In this document: one piece after another, positions 1 through 8,629 of the stretch
Position numbering within the stretch: the first letter of the stretch is position 1
How the letters are laid out: every line of letters starts with the position of its first letter
Assembly: GCF_003721595.1 (NCBI RefSeq)
Contig: NZ_RJJR01000021.1
Location: 1 to 64,000, forward strand
Direction: 5' to 3'
DNA length: 64,000 bases
DNA from: Hanamia caeni
GTDB taxonomy: Bacteria > Bacteroidota > Bacteroidia > Chitinophagales > Chitinophagaceae
Translations under genes and position numbers: made by a program
Notes under the pieces: generated by a model
The model's input: the letters and a program-made list of their open reading frames with translations, nothing else
The model's database searches: none
Told to the model about the DNA's origin: nothing

Positions 1-90
1 CCGTTACCGATGGGCCGACCATCATCATCTACATAGCATTAAATAATAAAATCAAAGAACTAATTTGTATTCATTATTTATTCGTGACAC
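1..90. other. Left edge, no supported gene
   Basis: Short AT-rich stretch downstream of the susD-like gene. A few codons stay open to the window edge on both strands, for example ATGs on the minus strand near position 28, but they are too short to support a gene. Confidence 0.4.
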
Positions 91-1614
91 TCAGTATCCT
101 GGATTTTGATGCAACACGCCTTTTGATAAATCCAATTGAGTTTGAGGAATTGGTAAGAGTGCATCTCTGCTTGAACTAAAATTGGTTTTTCCGGCTGCTG
201 CCATTACATTATCGGCAATCCCCCATCTTACTATATCAAAAAACCGTTCGCTTTCCATTGCCAGCTCAATTCTGCGTTCATGCCTGATGGCATCCCGCAA
301 TTGTGATTGATCAGTAGTGGTTACTTCGGGCAATATGGAATTATCGCCATTGCGCGCCCTTGCTCTTACCATCTCCAGTTTTTGCAAAGCTTCATCTGTT
401 TGTCCTAATTCATTAGCTGCTTCGGCATACATAAGCAATACATCAGAGTACCGGAGAATTCTGACATTCATCCAATAACCCGCGCGGCTGCCAACTGAAT
501 TGCGAATTGCGGGGTTAGTATAAACCTTCATATTGTAGCGCGGGTTTGGTTCAGCAGGGAAAACTTCTCCATATCTTGTAGGTTCAGGGCTGGGGGTAAA
601 TAAAATAGTACTTTTTTCACGCGGGTCACCTTCTTCATACGCATTAACCAGGTTTTCCGAAGGAACATTAAATCCCCAACCAAGGTCAAAATTTCCGGCG
701 CCTCTTACACCCTGAACATTGGCATACTGGCAACCATAAGAATCTGTTTTGTGATTCGCATCTGCATAAGCCTGTATTTCAAAAATTGAGCCGCTCGAAT
801 TTTCTCCATCCTCAGTAAAAATTTTATCATACGGAGTATTCAAATTATAAACTCCTGAATTAATCACCAATCCTGCGGTGCTCATAGCATCCTGCCATTT
901 CTTTTCATATAAATAAACTTTAGCGAGCAAGCCGTTAGCTGCCCCGCTCGTGGCTCTTCCTATATATTTTGCATCCCATTGCTGAGGCAGCGCGGTGGCT
1001 GCAAACTGTAAATCTTTTTCTATAAAGGCATAAACTTCAGCCGGTGTAGACTGCGGTTTATTAGATGCGCTTATATCCGATAAAACTGTATCCACAATCG
1101 GTACATTTCCAAAAAATCTTACCAGCATAAAATAGGCATACCCTCTCAAAAACCGCGCTTCGCCCTGGGCCAGTAATTTTGTGGCTACAGGAGTGTTGGC
1201 GCTATCTTTTCCTACCTGATCAAGGATAACGTTACAATCAGTAACCGTAGCGAAATAGCCGGTCCAAAGATCATTGGTAAGCCCATTAGTAGGATTTACC
1301 GGAAAGTTGTCCATTTCCAGTTGAGCCGGAGCGTCAGCAGGCGTGCTTCCTTTGTCTGCATCATCGCTACGGATGCTTACAGCGCCCACATAGCCAAATA
1401 CAGTGGTTTGATACGTACGCAAGCTTGCATAGGCTGCATATACATTTTGGTCATATGGGCCCGCACCCTGTGGATAGGGAAAATTATCTGTGGTATATTG
1501 CCCCAGCGGTTTACGATCCAAAAAATCTTTTTTACATCCCATATTGAACAATATCAACAAGAGCAGCAGCGTGCCTGAAATTATACTCAAACGGGATTTT
1601 TTATCTTGATTCAT
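91..1614 (-). CDS. SusD/RagB family nutrient-binding lipoprotein
   Basis: Outer-membrane surface lipoprotein that captures a glycan or other polymer fragment and passes it to the partner SusC-type channel. Residues 1-27 form a lipoprotein signal peptide with a hydrophobic stretch and lipobox ending at Cys27 (FNMGC). The mature protein starts with the typical KKDFLDRKPLGQ-like segment. The C-terminal half carries the family's RYSDVLLMYAEAANE and RHERRIELAMESERFFDIVRW signatures, and the protein ends in the usual NPGY. At 507 aa it is full length. It lies 22 bp downstream of the SusC-like gene, clearly in one transcript. The ligand cannot be told from sequence, and no glycoside hydrolase or sigma/anti-sigma pair is visible in the window. 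Confidence 0.95.
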   Translation of the reverse strand: MNQDKKSRLSIISGTLLLLLILFNMGCKKDFLDRKPLGQYTTDNFPYPQGAGPYDQNVYAAYASLRTYQTTVFGYVGAVSIRSDDADKGSTPADAPAQLEMDNFPVNPTNGLTNDLWTGYFATVTDCNVILDQVGKDSANTPVATKLLAQGEARFLRGYAYFMLVRFFGNVPIVDTVLSDISASNKPQSTPAEVYAFIEKDLQFAATALPQQWDAKYIGRATSGAANGLLAKVYLYEKKWQDAMSTAGLVINSGVYNLNTPYDKIFTEDGENSSGSIFEIQAYADANHKTDSYGCQYANVQGVRGAGNFDLGWGFNVPSENLVNAYEEGDPREKSTILFTPSPEPTRYGEVFPAEPNPRYNMKVYTNPAIRNSVGSRAGYWMNVRILRYSDVLLMYAEAANELGQTDEALQKLEMVRARARNGDNSILPEVTTTDQSQLRDAIRHERRIELAMESERFFDIVRWGIADNVMAAAGKTNFSSSRDALLPIPQTQLDLSKGVLHQNPGY

Positions 1615-1636
1615 ATCATTACATTTTTATTATGGA

Positions 1637-4600
1637 CTAAAAGGTTAAATTGACTCCGAACGAATAGATAGCAGGCACGGGATATACGCCGTTATCAGCT
1701 CCTGCTGCAATGGGGTCTGAAATGGGCACTTCAGGACTATACCCGGTTGCTTTTGTGAAAGTAGCCAGGTTTTGGCCACTGATAAAAAGCCTGAAAGACT
1801 GAACCCCTTTGGTTTGCAGAATTTTCGGATTGAATGTATAGCCCAATTGCACTGTTCTTATCCGCAGGTAATCTCCCGGCTCCAGCCAGTAAGTTGAAAA
1901 TAGATAATTATTAGACCGTGTATTATCAAGGATAGGTTCAATGTTTGTAGTGCCGGCGGCAGTCCACGCATCCAGGCGGTTTGTTTCATAATTGAGAATA
2001 GCGAAAGTAGCTGTGCGCCGCTGTACATAAATCTTATTTCCTGCTACGCCCTGCAACTCTATGCCCAAATCAAAATTCTTATAATCAAGTGAAATATTGC
2101 CCCCAAAGTTATATTTAGGAAAAGGCGTACCCAGGTAAGTACGATCGTTTTGATCAATTTTTCCATCATTGTTTACATCTTTGTAAGCGACATCTCCCGG
2201 AGCTGATGAAGCCATATGCGGCTCCTTATCCAGTTGTGCCGTGGTTTGATAAATGCCGGTTTGCACATAGCCGAAAAAGTAACCTATAGACTTGCCGGTT
2301 TCGGTAACGTTAACCCCGCCATTCCCCAATAATTGAAAATTGATATTATTACCAATAGATTCCACATCATTTTTATTTACGCTAAAATTCCCATTAATAG
2401 TATAGCTGAAATCTTTCCCGATTTTATCATGCCAGCCAGCCGATACTTCGAGTCCCTTATTATCTATGGTGCCAAGATTAGTGAAATAATTTACATTTCC
2501 TGAAGCCCCCGGAAGTACAATTGTAGTTAGAATATCATGAGTCTTGCGGTCGTAAAAATCTACATCAAGGTTTAAACGATTGTCAAGCAGCCTCGCTTCA
2601 AAACCGACATCTTTACCTTCTACTTTTTCCCAATGTAAATTCGGATCAGGTATATATTTAGGAACAACTGAAGGATACACATTATTTCCAAAAATGCCTA
2701 CATTGGAATTAAGCAACACAGGATAGGAAAGATAGTTTCCAATGTTTAATCCATTACCCACTGTACCCCATGAAGCTTTTAGTTTTAAAAAATTAAGCCA
2801 CGAAACAGGTTGCAGGAATTTTTCGTCTGTCAGCACCCAACCCAGGCCTACACTTCCAAAATTTCCAAATTGATGCTTTGGTGAAAATTTAGAGGTACCA
2901 TCCCTTCTGAAAGTAGCATTTACCAAATACTTTCCTTTAAATGAATAGTTTATCCTTGCCAGGTAAGACATGGAGGCATCTTCGCCAGCGCCTCCTCCAT
3001 AAGTTCCTGGGTTTGATTGTTGAGCTACGTCCAAATACCAAAACATCGGATCGTTTGGAATATTAAAACTGGTATCTGTACGATTGCCATTTATTGACTC
3101 CATATAATGATAAAGAGTGCTAAAGCCAGCCAGCGCGGTAACATGATGATCCCCAAAATCTTTATCAAAAGTAAGCGTGTGATCCTGCTGGAAAGTCTTA
3201 TAAAGCGTTGACGACTGATTAACAGATGTGTGAGGATTAATAGCATAGCTGGTATCAGTCGGAGAACCACCCTCTCCCAAATCGATGTAATGATAAGGTA
3301 AAGCGCCATAGCTCCGCGACTGGTTAAAGCTTAGATCTGTATACACTGAAGATTTCCATGTAAAATTTTTAAGAAATTTAATTTCTGCAAATATGTTTCC
3401 CGTTACCCTGTATCCTTCATTGAAAGCAGTTCCATCATTCTGATCTATGAGCGCAACAGGATTATCCACCTGCGCTCTTTGAAAAGAGGGCATTGCGTAA
3501 TACAAGCCAGGGCCAGCTTTTATGGGAACGATTGGCGCTGCCCACGTAGCTTTATTAGTAAGGTTTCCCACGCCTGCCGGTGGGTTTTGTTTGAAATGAA
3601 AACCCGTGATGTCGCCGCCTACGCGAATATTTTTATTGATATGAATTTCTTCATTCAAACGTGCCACATATTTTTGGTACTTATCATACTTCAAAACACC
3701 CTGTTGATTGGAATAACCGATATTTAAATAGGTTGTGCTTTTGTCTGTACTGTTCGAAACGCTCAGGCTGTTATTGGATTGAAGGGCAGTACGCAATACC
3801 TGCTCCTGCCAATTGGTATTGGCGGTATAGTTTGAAAAATCAAATGGCGCAGCATTCAGATTTGCCAATTGCGCAGAATATAATTTTTTAAACCCTTCCG
3901 CGTCAGTTACCTTAATCAGGTTATTTACCTTTTGCAAATTGACACTCGATTGAAAATTAATTCTTGTTTGCCCCCTTTTCGCCTTTTTTGTAGTGATAAT
4001 AATAACACCATTTCCACCCTGCAAACCATAAATAGCAATAGAGGAAGGATCTTTTAAAACTTCTACAGATTCAATGTCAGCAGAATTTAAATAATCAATA
4101 TTGGTTTGTAAAATTCCATCCACAACGTAGAGTGGATCAGCATTATTAGTGGAATTCACTCCTCTTATCCTGACGGTTGGCGAGCTACCGGCCTGGCCGG
4201 AATTGACTACCGTAAGCCCCGCCACTTTTCCCTGTAAAGAAGCAACAGGATTGGTTGAGGGTTGCTTGGCAATGTCTTCGCCTTTCACTACCGCAATAGA
4301 GCCCGTCAGATCTCTCTTCTTTTGCGTTCCATATCCTATTACGACAATATCACTTAGCGTGCTTACATCCTTCTCCATCGTAATATCAATAGTGGTTCTG
4401 GAACTTACGTTTACGACCTGGCTCTTATATCCCACATACGAAAAATTCAATGTTCCTTCTTCGGGAGCGTTAATGGTGTATGTGCCGTCGGGTCCGGTAG
4501 ACGTGCCGGTAGTTGAACCACCAACCGTAACACTCACTCCAACAAGTGGGGCTCCTTCTTCATTTGTTACTTTTCCGTGAATATCAATATTTACCGAAAA

Positions 4601-4765
4601 TAACTTAACGACAGGTGCCTTATCCGTGGCCGTTTCCGGACGCAAAAGGCTATGAGCACTCGCTTGATGGCACATCGCAGCCAGAAAAAAAATAGCTGGA
4701 ATCAAAATGCGGAGTTTTCTCCGGGAGGAACTCAATTTAATAGGTGGGGTTTCAATTCTTTTCAT
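1637..4765 (-). CDS. SusC/RagA family TonB-dependent outer-membrane receptor
   Basis: TonB-dependent transporter that imports the ligand bound by the adjacent SusD-like lipoprotein. The chosen ATG at 4765 gives about 1042 aa beginning MKRIETPP, with an arginine/lysine-rich start and hydrophobic signal peptide cut near HQASA. The longer frame to 4927 adds 54 residues without signal-peptide character. After the signal comes a carboxypeptidase-D-regulatory-like domain (HGKVTNEEGAPLVGVSVTVGG), then the plug domain with VVIGYGTQKKRDLTGS, LYVVDG and VEVLKDPSSIAIYG motifs, then a long beta-barrel rich in aromatic strands. It ends in a hydrophobic strand with terminal Phe (FGVNLTF), as expected for BAM-inserted barrels. 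It is divergent from the TonB-like gene at 5295. Confidence 0.95.
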   Translation of the reverse strand: MKRIETPPIKLSSSRRKLRILIPAIFFLAAMCHQASAHSLLRPETATDKAPVVKLFSVNIDIHGKVTNEEGAPLVGVSVTVGGSTTGTSTGPDGTYTINAPEEGTLNFSYVGYKSQVVNVSSRTTIDITMEKDVSTLSDIVVIGYGTQKKRDLTGSIAVVKGEDIAKQPSTNPVASLQGKVAGLTVVNSGQAGSSPTVRIRGVNSTNNADPLYVVDGILQTNIDYLNSADIESVEVLKDPSSIAIYGLQGGNGVIIITTKKAKRGQTRINFQSSVNLQKVNNLIKVTDAEGFKKLYSAQLANLNAAPFDFSNYTANTNWQEQVLRTALQSNNSLSVSNSTDKSTTYLNIGYSNQQGVLKYDKYQKYVARLNEEIHINKNIRVGGDITGFHFKQNPPAGVGNLTNKATWAAPIVPIKAGPGLYYAMPSFQRAQVDNPVALIDQNDGTAFNEGYRVTGNIFAEIKFLKNFTWKSSVYTDLSFNQSRSYGALPYHYIDLGEGGSPTDTSYAINPHTSVNQSSTLYKTFQQDHTLTFDKDFGDHHVTALAGFSTLYHYMESINGNRTDTSFNIPNDPMFWYLDVAQQSNPGTYGGGAGEDASMSYLARINYSFKGKYLVNATFRRDGTSKFSPKHQFGNFGSVGLGWVLTDEKFLQPVSWLNFLKLKASWGTVGNGLNIGNYLSYPVLLNSNVGIFGNNVYPSVVPKYIPDPNLHWEKVEGKDVGFEARLLDNRLNLDVDFYDRKTHDILTTIVLPGASGNVNYFTNLGTIDNKGLEVSAGWHDKIGKDFSYTINGNFSVNKNDVESIGNNINFQLLGNGGVNVTETGKSIGYFFGYVQTGIYQTTAQLDKEPHMASSAPGDVAYKDVNNDGKIDQNDRTYLGTPFPKYNFGGNISLDYKNFDLGIELQGVAGNKIYVQRRTATFAILNYETNRLDAWTAAGTTNIEPILDNTRSNNYLFSTYWLEPGDYLRIRTVQLGYTFNPKILQTKGVQSFRLFISGQNLATFTKATGYSPEVPISDPIAAGADNGVYPVPAIYSFGVNLTF

Positions 4766-5294
4766 ACCTGGAACTTTATTAAGTTTGAAATAGTCAGAAT
4801 CCTGAATAACAAATTTTCTTATCGAATAAATCTTAAAAAAATTTCTAAAGGAACAAGAGAATAAATTGATTCTGTATCTGAATAATTTTACGTCGTTTGT
4901 GAAATTGACTTTGGGTTTTAAACACAATCAAACAATCAAAATACAGGGCTTCCTCTGCAATTTTTTTTATTTTATGTAAAATGATTGCACGAGCGATTGC
5001 ATCCGCATCAAATTGCACAGTTAAGTATAATGACAATAATATTTGGTAAGTAGCTGCATACCGGTGGTTTCATTTTTGAAATTTCTTTTTTCTCAAAAAA
5101 AAGAAAAAGCGTATTCCTTTTCGAAATAGAAAATTTTTTCTAAAATCTTCTATAACCTCTTATGAAATGAACAATGGATTTTTCATCAATCATAGTAAAG
5201 CAATAAAAAACCACAATTTTGTTCAGTATTTTTTTCGAAAAAAAATTTTTATGGAAAAAATTTGAGTTGAACATCTTACTAAAAAAATAAGATC
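4766..5294. other. AT-rich divergent intergenic region (susC-like / tonB-like)
   Basis: About 530 bp separating two divergent uptake genes. It is very AT-rich with many A and T runs. I found no perfect TAnnTTTG element facing either gene. The only distinct structure is a 16-bp palindrome, annotated separately at 5127-5142. Reading frames seen here look like chance. Confidence 0.5.
5127..5142. promoter_or_regulatory. 16-bp palindrome TAGAAAA-TT-TTTTCTA, possible operator
   Basis: Perfect 7+2+7 inverted repeat in the divergent susC/tonB spacer. The same half-sites (TAGAAAA-N2-TTTTCTA) recur at 45630-45645 in the other large divergent spacer of this window. That suggests a shared regulator site, but the composition is AT-rich and chance is possible. 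Confidence 0.3.
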
Positions 5295-6101
5295 ATGGAA
5301 GCCAATCAAATTTTACAAACAGGATTTCTTGATATTTTGTTTGAAGGAAAAAATAAATTGTACGGTGCATACGATTTACGTAAAACATACAATCAAAGAA
5401 TTTCCAAAGCGCTGTTTTCCACAATGATGATAATGCTTTTACTGATAATTGGTTTTATTATCGGCAAAAGATTTGAAAAAACTGAAAAAACAATAATCCC
5501 CATCGTCCCGGAAAGCATTTTACGTAAAATTCAGGAGGAAAAGCCAAAAGCACTTCCCAAATTGCCCACTCCTGTTCACCTGAAAACTTTACAGGTTACC
5601 ACTCCGGTTATCGTCAAAAAAATAGAAACGCCACCACCGGATGTGCATCAGATCGAACAGGCGATTATCGGTATAAAAAATATAGATGGGCCGAAACCCG
5701 GTATTGGAATTGTAAATCCACCTACAGAAATTACAAGCAGCAAGGTAATTGCAACGCCCGTAAAGAAAGAATCAGGGAATAGTACTTTCATTCCTATTGA
5801 AGTGGAAGCAAAATTTCCAGGTGGTGATGTGGCATGGCAAAAATATATTCAACGCGCGATACAGCGTGAGCTGGATGAATTTACAGAGAGCGATTATGGA
5901 ACTTGCGTAGTAAAATTTATGGTAGATATAAATGGAAATGTAAGCAATGTGGTAGCCACTACTATGCAGGGAAGCAAGTTGGCCGAAATAGCGGTAAGCA
6001 CTATCCGCAAAGGACCAAAGTGGATTCCGGCGATGCAAAACGGGCGCTATGTAACTGCTTTTAGATTTCAGCCTGTTACTTTAATGAATCCAAATCAATG
6101 A
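5295..6101 (+). CDS. TonB family energy-transducing protein
   Basis: Inner-membrane anchored periplasm-spanning protein that would transmit proton-motive force to TonB-dependent receptors such as the neighbouring SusC-like protein. The 268-aa product has a cytoplasmic N-terminus starting MEANQILQTGFLDILFEGKN, a segment often seen at the front of Bacteroidota TonB proteins. A single membrane helix follows at about residues 38-58, then a Lys/Pro/Thr-rich linker (about 65-160). The C-terminal TonB domain (about 165-262) has the FPGGDVAWQKYI motif and a VVKFMVDINGNVSNV strand pair. ExbB/ExbD genes are not in the window. It is divergent from the SusC/SusD operon. The family assignment is firm; the receptor served is inferred from position only. 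Confidence 0.88.
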   Translation: MEANQILQTGFLDILFEGKNKLYGAYDLRKTYNQRISKALFSTMMIMLLLIIGFIIGKRFEKTEKTIIPIVPESILRKIQEEKPKALPKLPTPVHLKTLQVTTPVIVKKIETPPPDVHQIEQAIIGIKNIDGPKPGIGIVNPPTEITSSKVIATPVKKESGNSTFIPIEVEAKFPGGDVAWQKYIQRAIQRELDEFTESDYGTCVVKFMVDINGNVSNVVATTMQGSKLAEIAVSTIRKGPKWIPAMQNGRYVTAFRFQPVTLMNPNQ

Positions 6102-6134
6102 TTTTTCATTGTGTAACGGTTACCAGTAAACGAA

Positions 6135-6154
6135 CCTGCCTGACGGCAAACAGG
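6135..6154. repeat. REP-like imperfect palindrome, copy 1
   Basis: Degenerate copy of a CCTGCCTGCC/GGCAGGCAGG palindrome, 34 bp after the TonB-like stop. It is preceded by the same TAAACGAA lead-in as the copy at 31925. Such elements are commonly scattered between genes in Bacteroidota. Confidence 0.55.
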
Positions 6155-6216
6155 GAAATAATATAGATTTTTATTTTACTTTTGGATTTTCAGAATAACC
6201 ATACGCCAGAAAAAAT

Positions 6217-6603
6217 TTGAAAAAGAATCTGCCAAAAATAAAAAAAGAAAGTCCGCGCTCACCAGGTAAACAATACAGTTTTTTTGAAGATGTTTATGAT
6301 GTAGTTCGTCAAATTCCGAAAGGGCGCGTAACCTCATTTGGAGCGATTGCCAATTACCTGGGAACACGAATGTCGGCCCGGATGGTAGGCTGGGCTATGA
6401 ATGGCGCTCATGTTGCAAACCCACCTGTGCCGGCGCAAAGAGTAGTCAATAGAAATGGAATGCTCAGCGGTAAGGCACATTTTTCAACACCAACTAAAAT
6501 GCAGGAATTGTTAGAAAAGGAGAAGATAAAAGTACAAGATGATACGGTTGTAGATTTCGAAAAACTTTTTTGGGATCCGGCAAAAGAGTTGGAGATTGAA
6601 TAA
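6217..6603 (+). CDS. Alkyltransferase-like (ATL) DNA-binding protein, MGMT family
   Basis: Related to the DNA-binding C-terminal domain of O6-alkylguanine-DNA methyltransferase (128 aa). Residues 22-50 match the helix-turn-helix region (VYDVVRQIPKGRVTSFGAIA), with the conserved RMVGWAMN finger at 55-62. The alkyl-acceptor motif PCHRV is replaced by PAQRV at residues 72-76, so the reactive cysteine is absent (Ala73). This is the hallmark of ATL proteins, which bind alkylated guanine and hand it to nucleotide-excision repair instead of reversing it. The start is TTG at 6217; an in-frame stop lies just upstream and no ATG precedes the conserved domain. It is convergent with the respiratory operon. 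Confidence 0.88.
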   Translation: MKKNLPKIKKESPRSPGKQYSFFEDVYDVVRQIPKGRVTSFGAIANYLGTRMSARMVGWAMNGAHVANPPVPAQRVVNRNGMLSGKAHFSTPTKMQELLEKEKIKVQDDTVVDFEKLFWDPAKELEIE

Positions 6604-6724
6604 ATGTGAAAATGTGAAAATGAGAAGATGTGAAAATGAGGAGGCTACCATGCTTTCTTCATTGGCTAATTTCAAATTTTCGTATTGGCTAATTGGCTAA
6701 TCGGCTAATTATCACATTGGCTAA
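6604..6724. repeat. Short tandem-like repeats between convergent genes
   Basis: Two repeat types lie back to back. At about 6604-6643 a unit like ATGTGAAAATG is repeated three to four times with small changes. At about 6661-6724 the octamer TTGGCTAA recurs at least four times, with TCGGCTAA as a variant. They fill the gap between the converging ATL and DUF420 genes. Non-coding. Confidence 0.75.
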
Positions 6725-7330
6725 TTAATAATAAGGGCTAATCAACAAATAAATTGCTACACCTGTAATAGCTACGTACAACCATATCGGCCAGGTAATA
6801 CGTGCAATTTTTTTATGCTTTTGATAGTCGCCGGACAAGGCACGGTAAGCTGTGAACAAAATAAAAGGTAAAAAAATTCCAGCTAATGGTATGTGCGTAA
6901 TTAGAATAAAATAATAAAAATAGCGAAGCGATCCGGCTTCTATTTTTTCTTCAGATGAAAGAATGCCGTCATGGTTTAGATCGCCAAATTTGCTTTCGCC
7001 GCTTAACAAATGATGGCAAACATAAGAGATGAGAAATAAAACAGAGATCACAATGGCTGCCAACATTATCTTTTTGTGCAGCGCGTAATTTTTTCTTTTT
7101 ACTGAAACCAAACCCGCAATCAGCAATATGGCAACCAGCGAATTGGCAATTGCATTAAAAGCTGCAAACAGATGCGGATTAAAGTTTAGCTGGTAATCCA
7201 AATGGATACCTGACAAGCCCGCAATTCCCAAAAAAACAATTACAGACACCGACCATATTAAAATTCTGGCGTTCTTTTCATTCTTATTTAGAACAGGGTC
7301 AGGAAATTTTGCCGGCAAGTTTGAGTCCAT
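6725..7330 (-). CDS. DUF420 membrane protein with an EF-hand-like loop
   Basis: Integral membrane protein of 201 aa with five predicted helices (about residues 24-41, 55-76, 88-107, 134-158, 172-197). Conserved His and polar residues (NPHLFAAFNAIANS, HKKIM, CHHLL, ITHIPLA) match the DUF420 family, which is often encoded beside cytochrome c oxidase genes and is implicated in oxidase assembly. Residues 117-128 of the loop after helix 3 read DLNHDGILSSEE, a canonical 12-residue EF-hand calcium loop with D1, N3, D5, G6, a hydrophobic residue at 8 and E12. This loop is not part of the core family as I know it. It is the last gene of the cox cluster, 8 bp after the SCO1 stop. Confidence 0.85.
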   Translation of the reverse strand: MDSNLPAKFPDPVLNKNEKNARILIWSVSVIVFLGIAGLSGIHLDYQLNFNPHLFAAFNAIANSLVAILLIAGLVSVKRKNYALHKKIMLAAIVISVLFLISYVCHHLLSGESKFGDLNHDGILSSEEKIEAGSLRYFYYFILITHIPLAGIFLPFILFTAYRALSGDYQKHKKIARITWPIWLYVAITGVAIYLLISPYY

Positions 7331-7338
7331 AAAGTGAA

Positions 7339-8052
7339 TTAACTTGATTTCAGTAGCCCTTTCAGGAAATCTTTAAATGAGCGCTTCTGATCTTTTTCAA
7401 GCATAAGCAAGGGGATATCTCTTACTAATTTTGATTGAGCCACTGAATCCAGCCCATTAAACCAGCCCCGCACTACGCGTTCTTTATCAAGAAGAAAAAA
7501 GTTTTCAGTATGAATAAATGCAGTGTCAATGTCTGAATCGGCTACACTTGCTTTTAGCTCATTAAAGGCAAAGTTGTAAATACTGTCTTTATTACCAGTA
7601 CCGAGCCACCAGGTATCAGGATTTATATTAAACCTGGAAGCCCACTTTCGCAATTGGGTAAGTGAATCGTGTGCAGGATCTATGGAAAGAGAAACGAACT
7701 GAACGATAGAATCATTATTGGGAAAAGAATTCTGAAGCTTTTTCATTGATACGGCCAGCTTCGGGCAAATGGTAGGGCAATGGGTAAAGAAAAAATCTAT
7801 TACTAAAATTTTTCCTTTCAAATCATCCAGCGAAACCTGCTGGCCAAGCTGGTTAGTAAAATGGAGATTTTCAACGCGGTGCCAGACCGTATCATAAGAG
7901 AATTTTCCTCCTTTCTGCGATACGTTCACACTGTCGTAAAAATATCTTCGTGGCATTTGAACTGCCCGATCGCTATAATAACTCACTAAAAGATAGCCAC
8001 TAAGCGGTAACAGAATAGCGACCATTAATGCAGTAAAAGCTTTTTTATTCAT
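7339..8052 (-). CDS. SCO1/SenC family copper chaperone
   Basis: Membrane-anchored thioredoxin-fold protein that delivers copper to the CuA site of cytochrome c oxidase subunit II. The start is taken at ATG 8052 (MNKKAF); the longer frame opens with TTG five codons earlier. A single N-terminal membrane helix (about residues 5-25) anchors the periplasmic domain. The copper-binding CxxxC is at Cys92 and Cys96 (HCPTICPK) and the third ligand is His181 (FIHTENF). The SLSIDPAHDS strand is also typical. It sits between oxidase subunit IV and the DUF420 gene, fitting a role in maturing the oxidase encoded upstream. Confidence 0.93.
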   Translation of the reverse strand: MNKKAFTALMVAILLPLSGYLLVSYYSDRAVQMPRRYFYDSVNVSQKGGKFSYDTVWHRVENLHFTNQLGQQVSLDDLKGKILVIDFFFTHCPTICPKLAVSMKKLQNSFPNNDSIVQFVSLSIDPAHDSLTQLRKWASRFNINPDTWWLGTGNKDSIYNFAFNELKASVADSDIDTAFIHTENFFLLDKERVVRGWFNGLDSVAQSKLVRDIPLLMLEKDQKRSFKDFLKGLLKSS

Positions 8053-8132
8053 GATGGAATAACGCAAAATTAGCTATTGCGGCGGGCAACAGCTAATTTA
8101 TAAATGTACTCGGTGAGGTTTTAACCTTTATT

Positions 8133-8582
8133 TTAATCCAGTTTTTTATCGCTTTTTTCTGCAGGTGCAGGTGCGGGATGATGAAACTGTTGGGGCGTTG
8201 GCTCATATTTGCGAATGCCGGCATCTGTATTTCTTAGGTGTTTAAATGAAGAGCCATCAGCGAGGAAGGCAATAATAAACCAGACAAATAAAAGCGCCGG
8301 CAGTGCTACTGACATTATCATAGTTCGTATCTCATCGCCAAGGTGCATGAAAATAGAAATGATATAGAAAGCTTTCGCAAGGGTAAATATGATTATTACT
8401 CCTTTTAGCACCAAAACGAGAGATTCATTTGGATTAGCCCCGAGATCGATAAAATAAATAGTTAGCCCTAAGGCTAGTTCTAAAATTGTCAAAACTAAAA
8501 GTATCCAAAAGGCTTTCCAAATACGTTTAACATGAGCTACATCCTCTGGCGTGGTTCCTAAGTGTGTTGGTTCTACAGACAT
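8133..8582 (-). CDS. Cytochrome c oxidase subunit IV family protein
   Basis: Small membrane subunit of the heme-copper oxidase, 149 aa, with three predicted helices at about residues 25-47, 58-82 and 90-110. The KRIWKAFWILLVLTILELALG start and the FTLAKAFYIISIFMHLGDE segment match the prokaryotic subunit IV family (COX4_pro / CyoD-like). The C-terminal 40 residues are a soluble tail rich in Pro, Ala and Lys. It stabilises the oxidase rather than binding metal. It lies 47 bp downstream of a subunit III gene and 80 bp upstream of SCO1. Confidence 0.87.
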   Translation of the reverse strand: MSVEPTHLGTTPEDVAHVKRIWKAFWILLVLTILELALGLTIYFIDLGANPNESLVLVLKGVIIIFTLAKAFYIISIFMHLGDEIRTMIMSVALPALLFVWFIIAFLADGSSFKHLRNTDAGIRKYEPTPQQFHHPAPAPAEKSDKKLD

Positions 8583-8629
8583 ATTTTATATTTAAGGCTA
8601 TTAATTTTTTAAAAATATTTTTAAAGTAA

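Noticed and set aside
1-90. Open frames at the left edge
   Set aside because: At most about 30 codons before the SusD gene, without recognisable sequence.
4845-5036. Minus-strand frame of 63 codons upstream of the SusC start
   Set aside because: It overlaps the upstream spacer, has no family features and no neighbour support.
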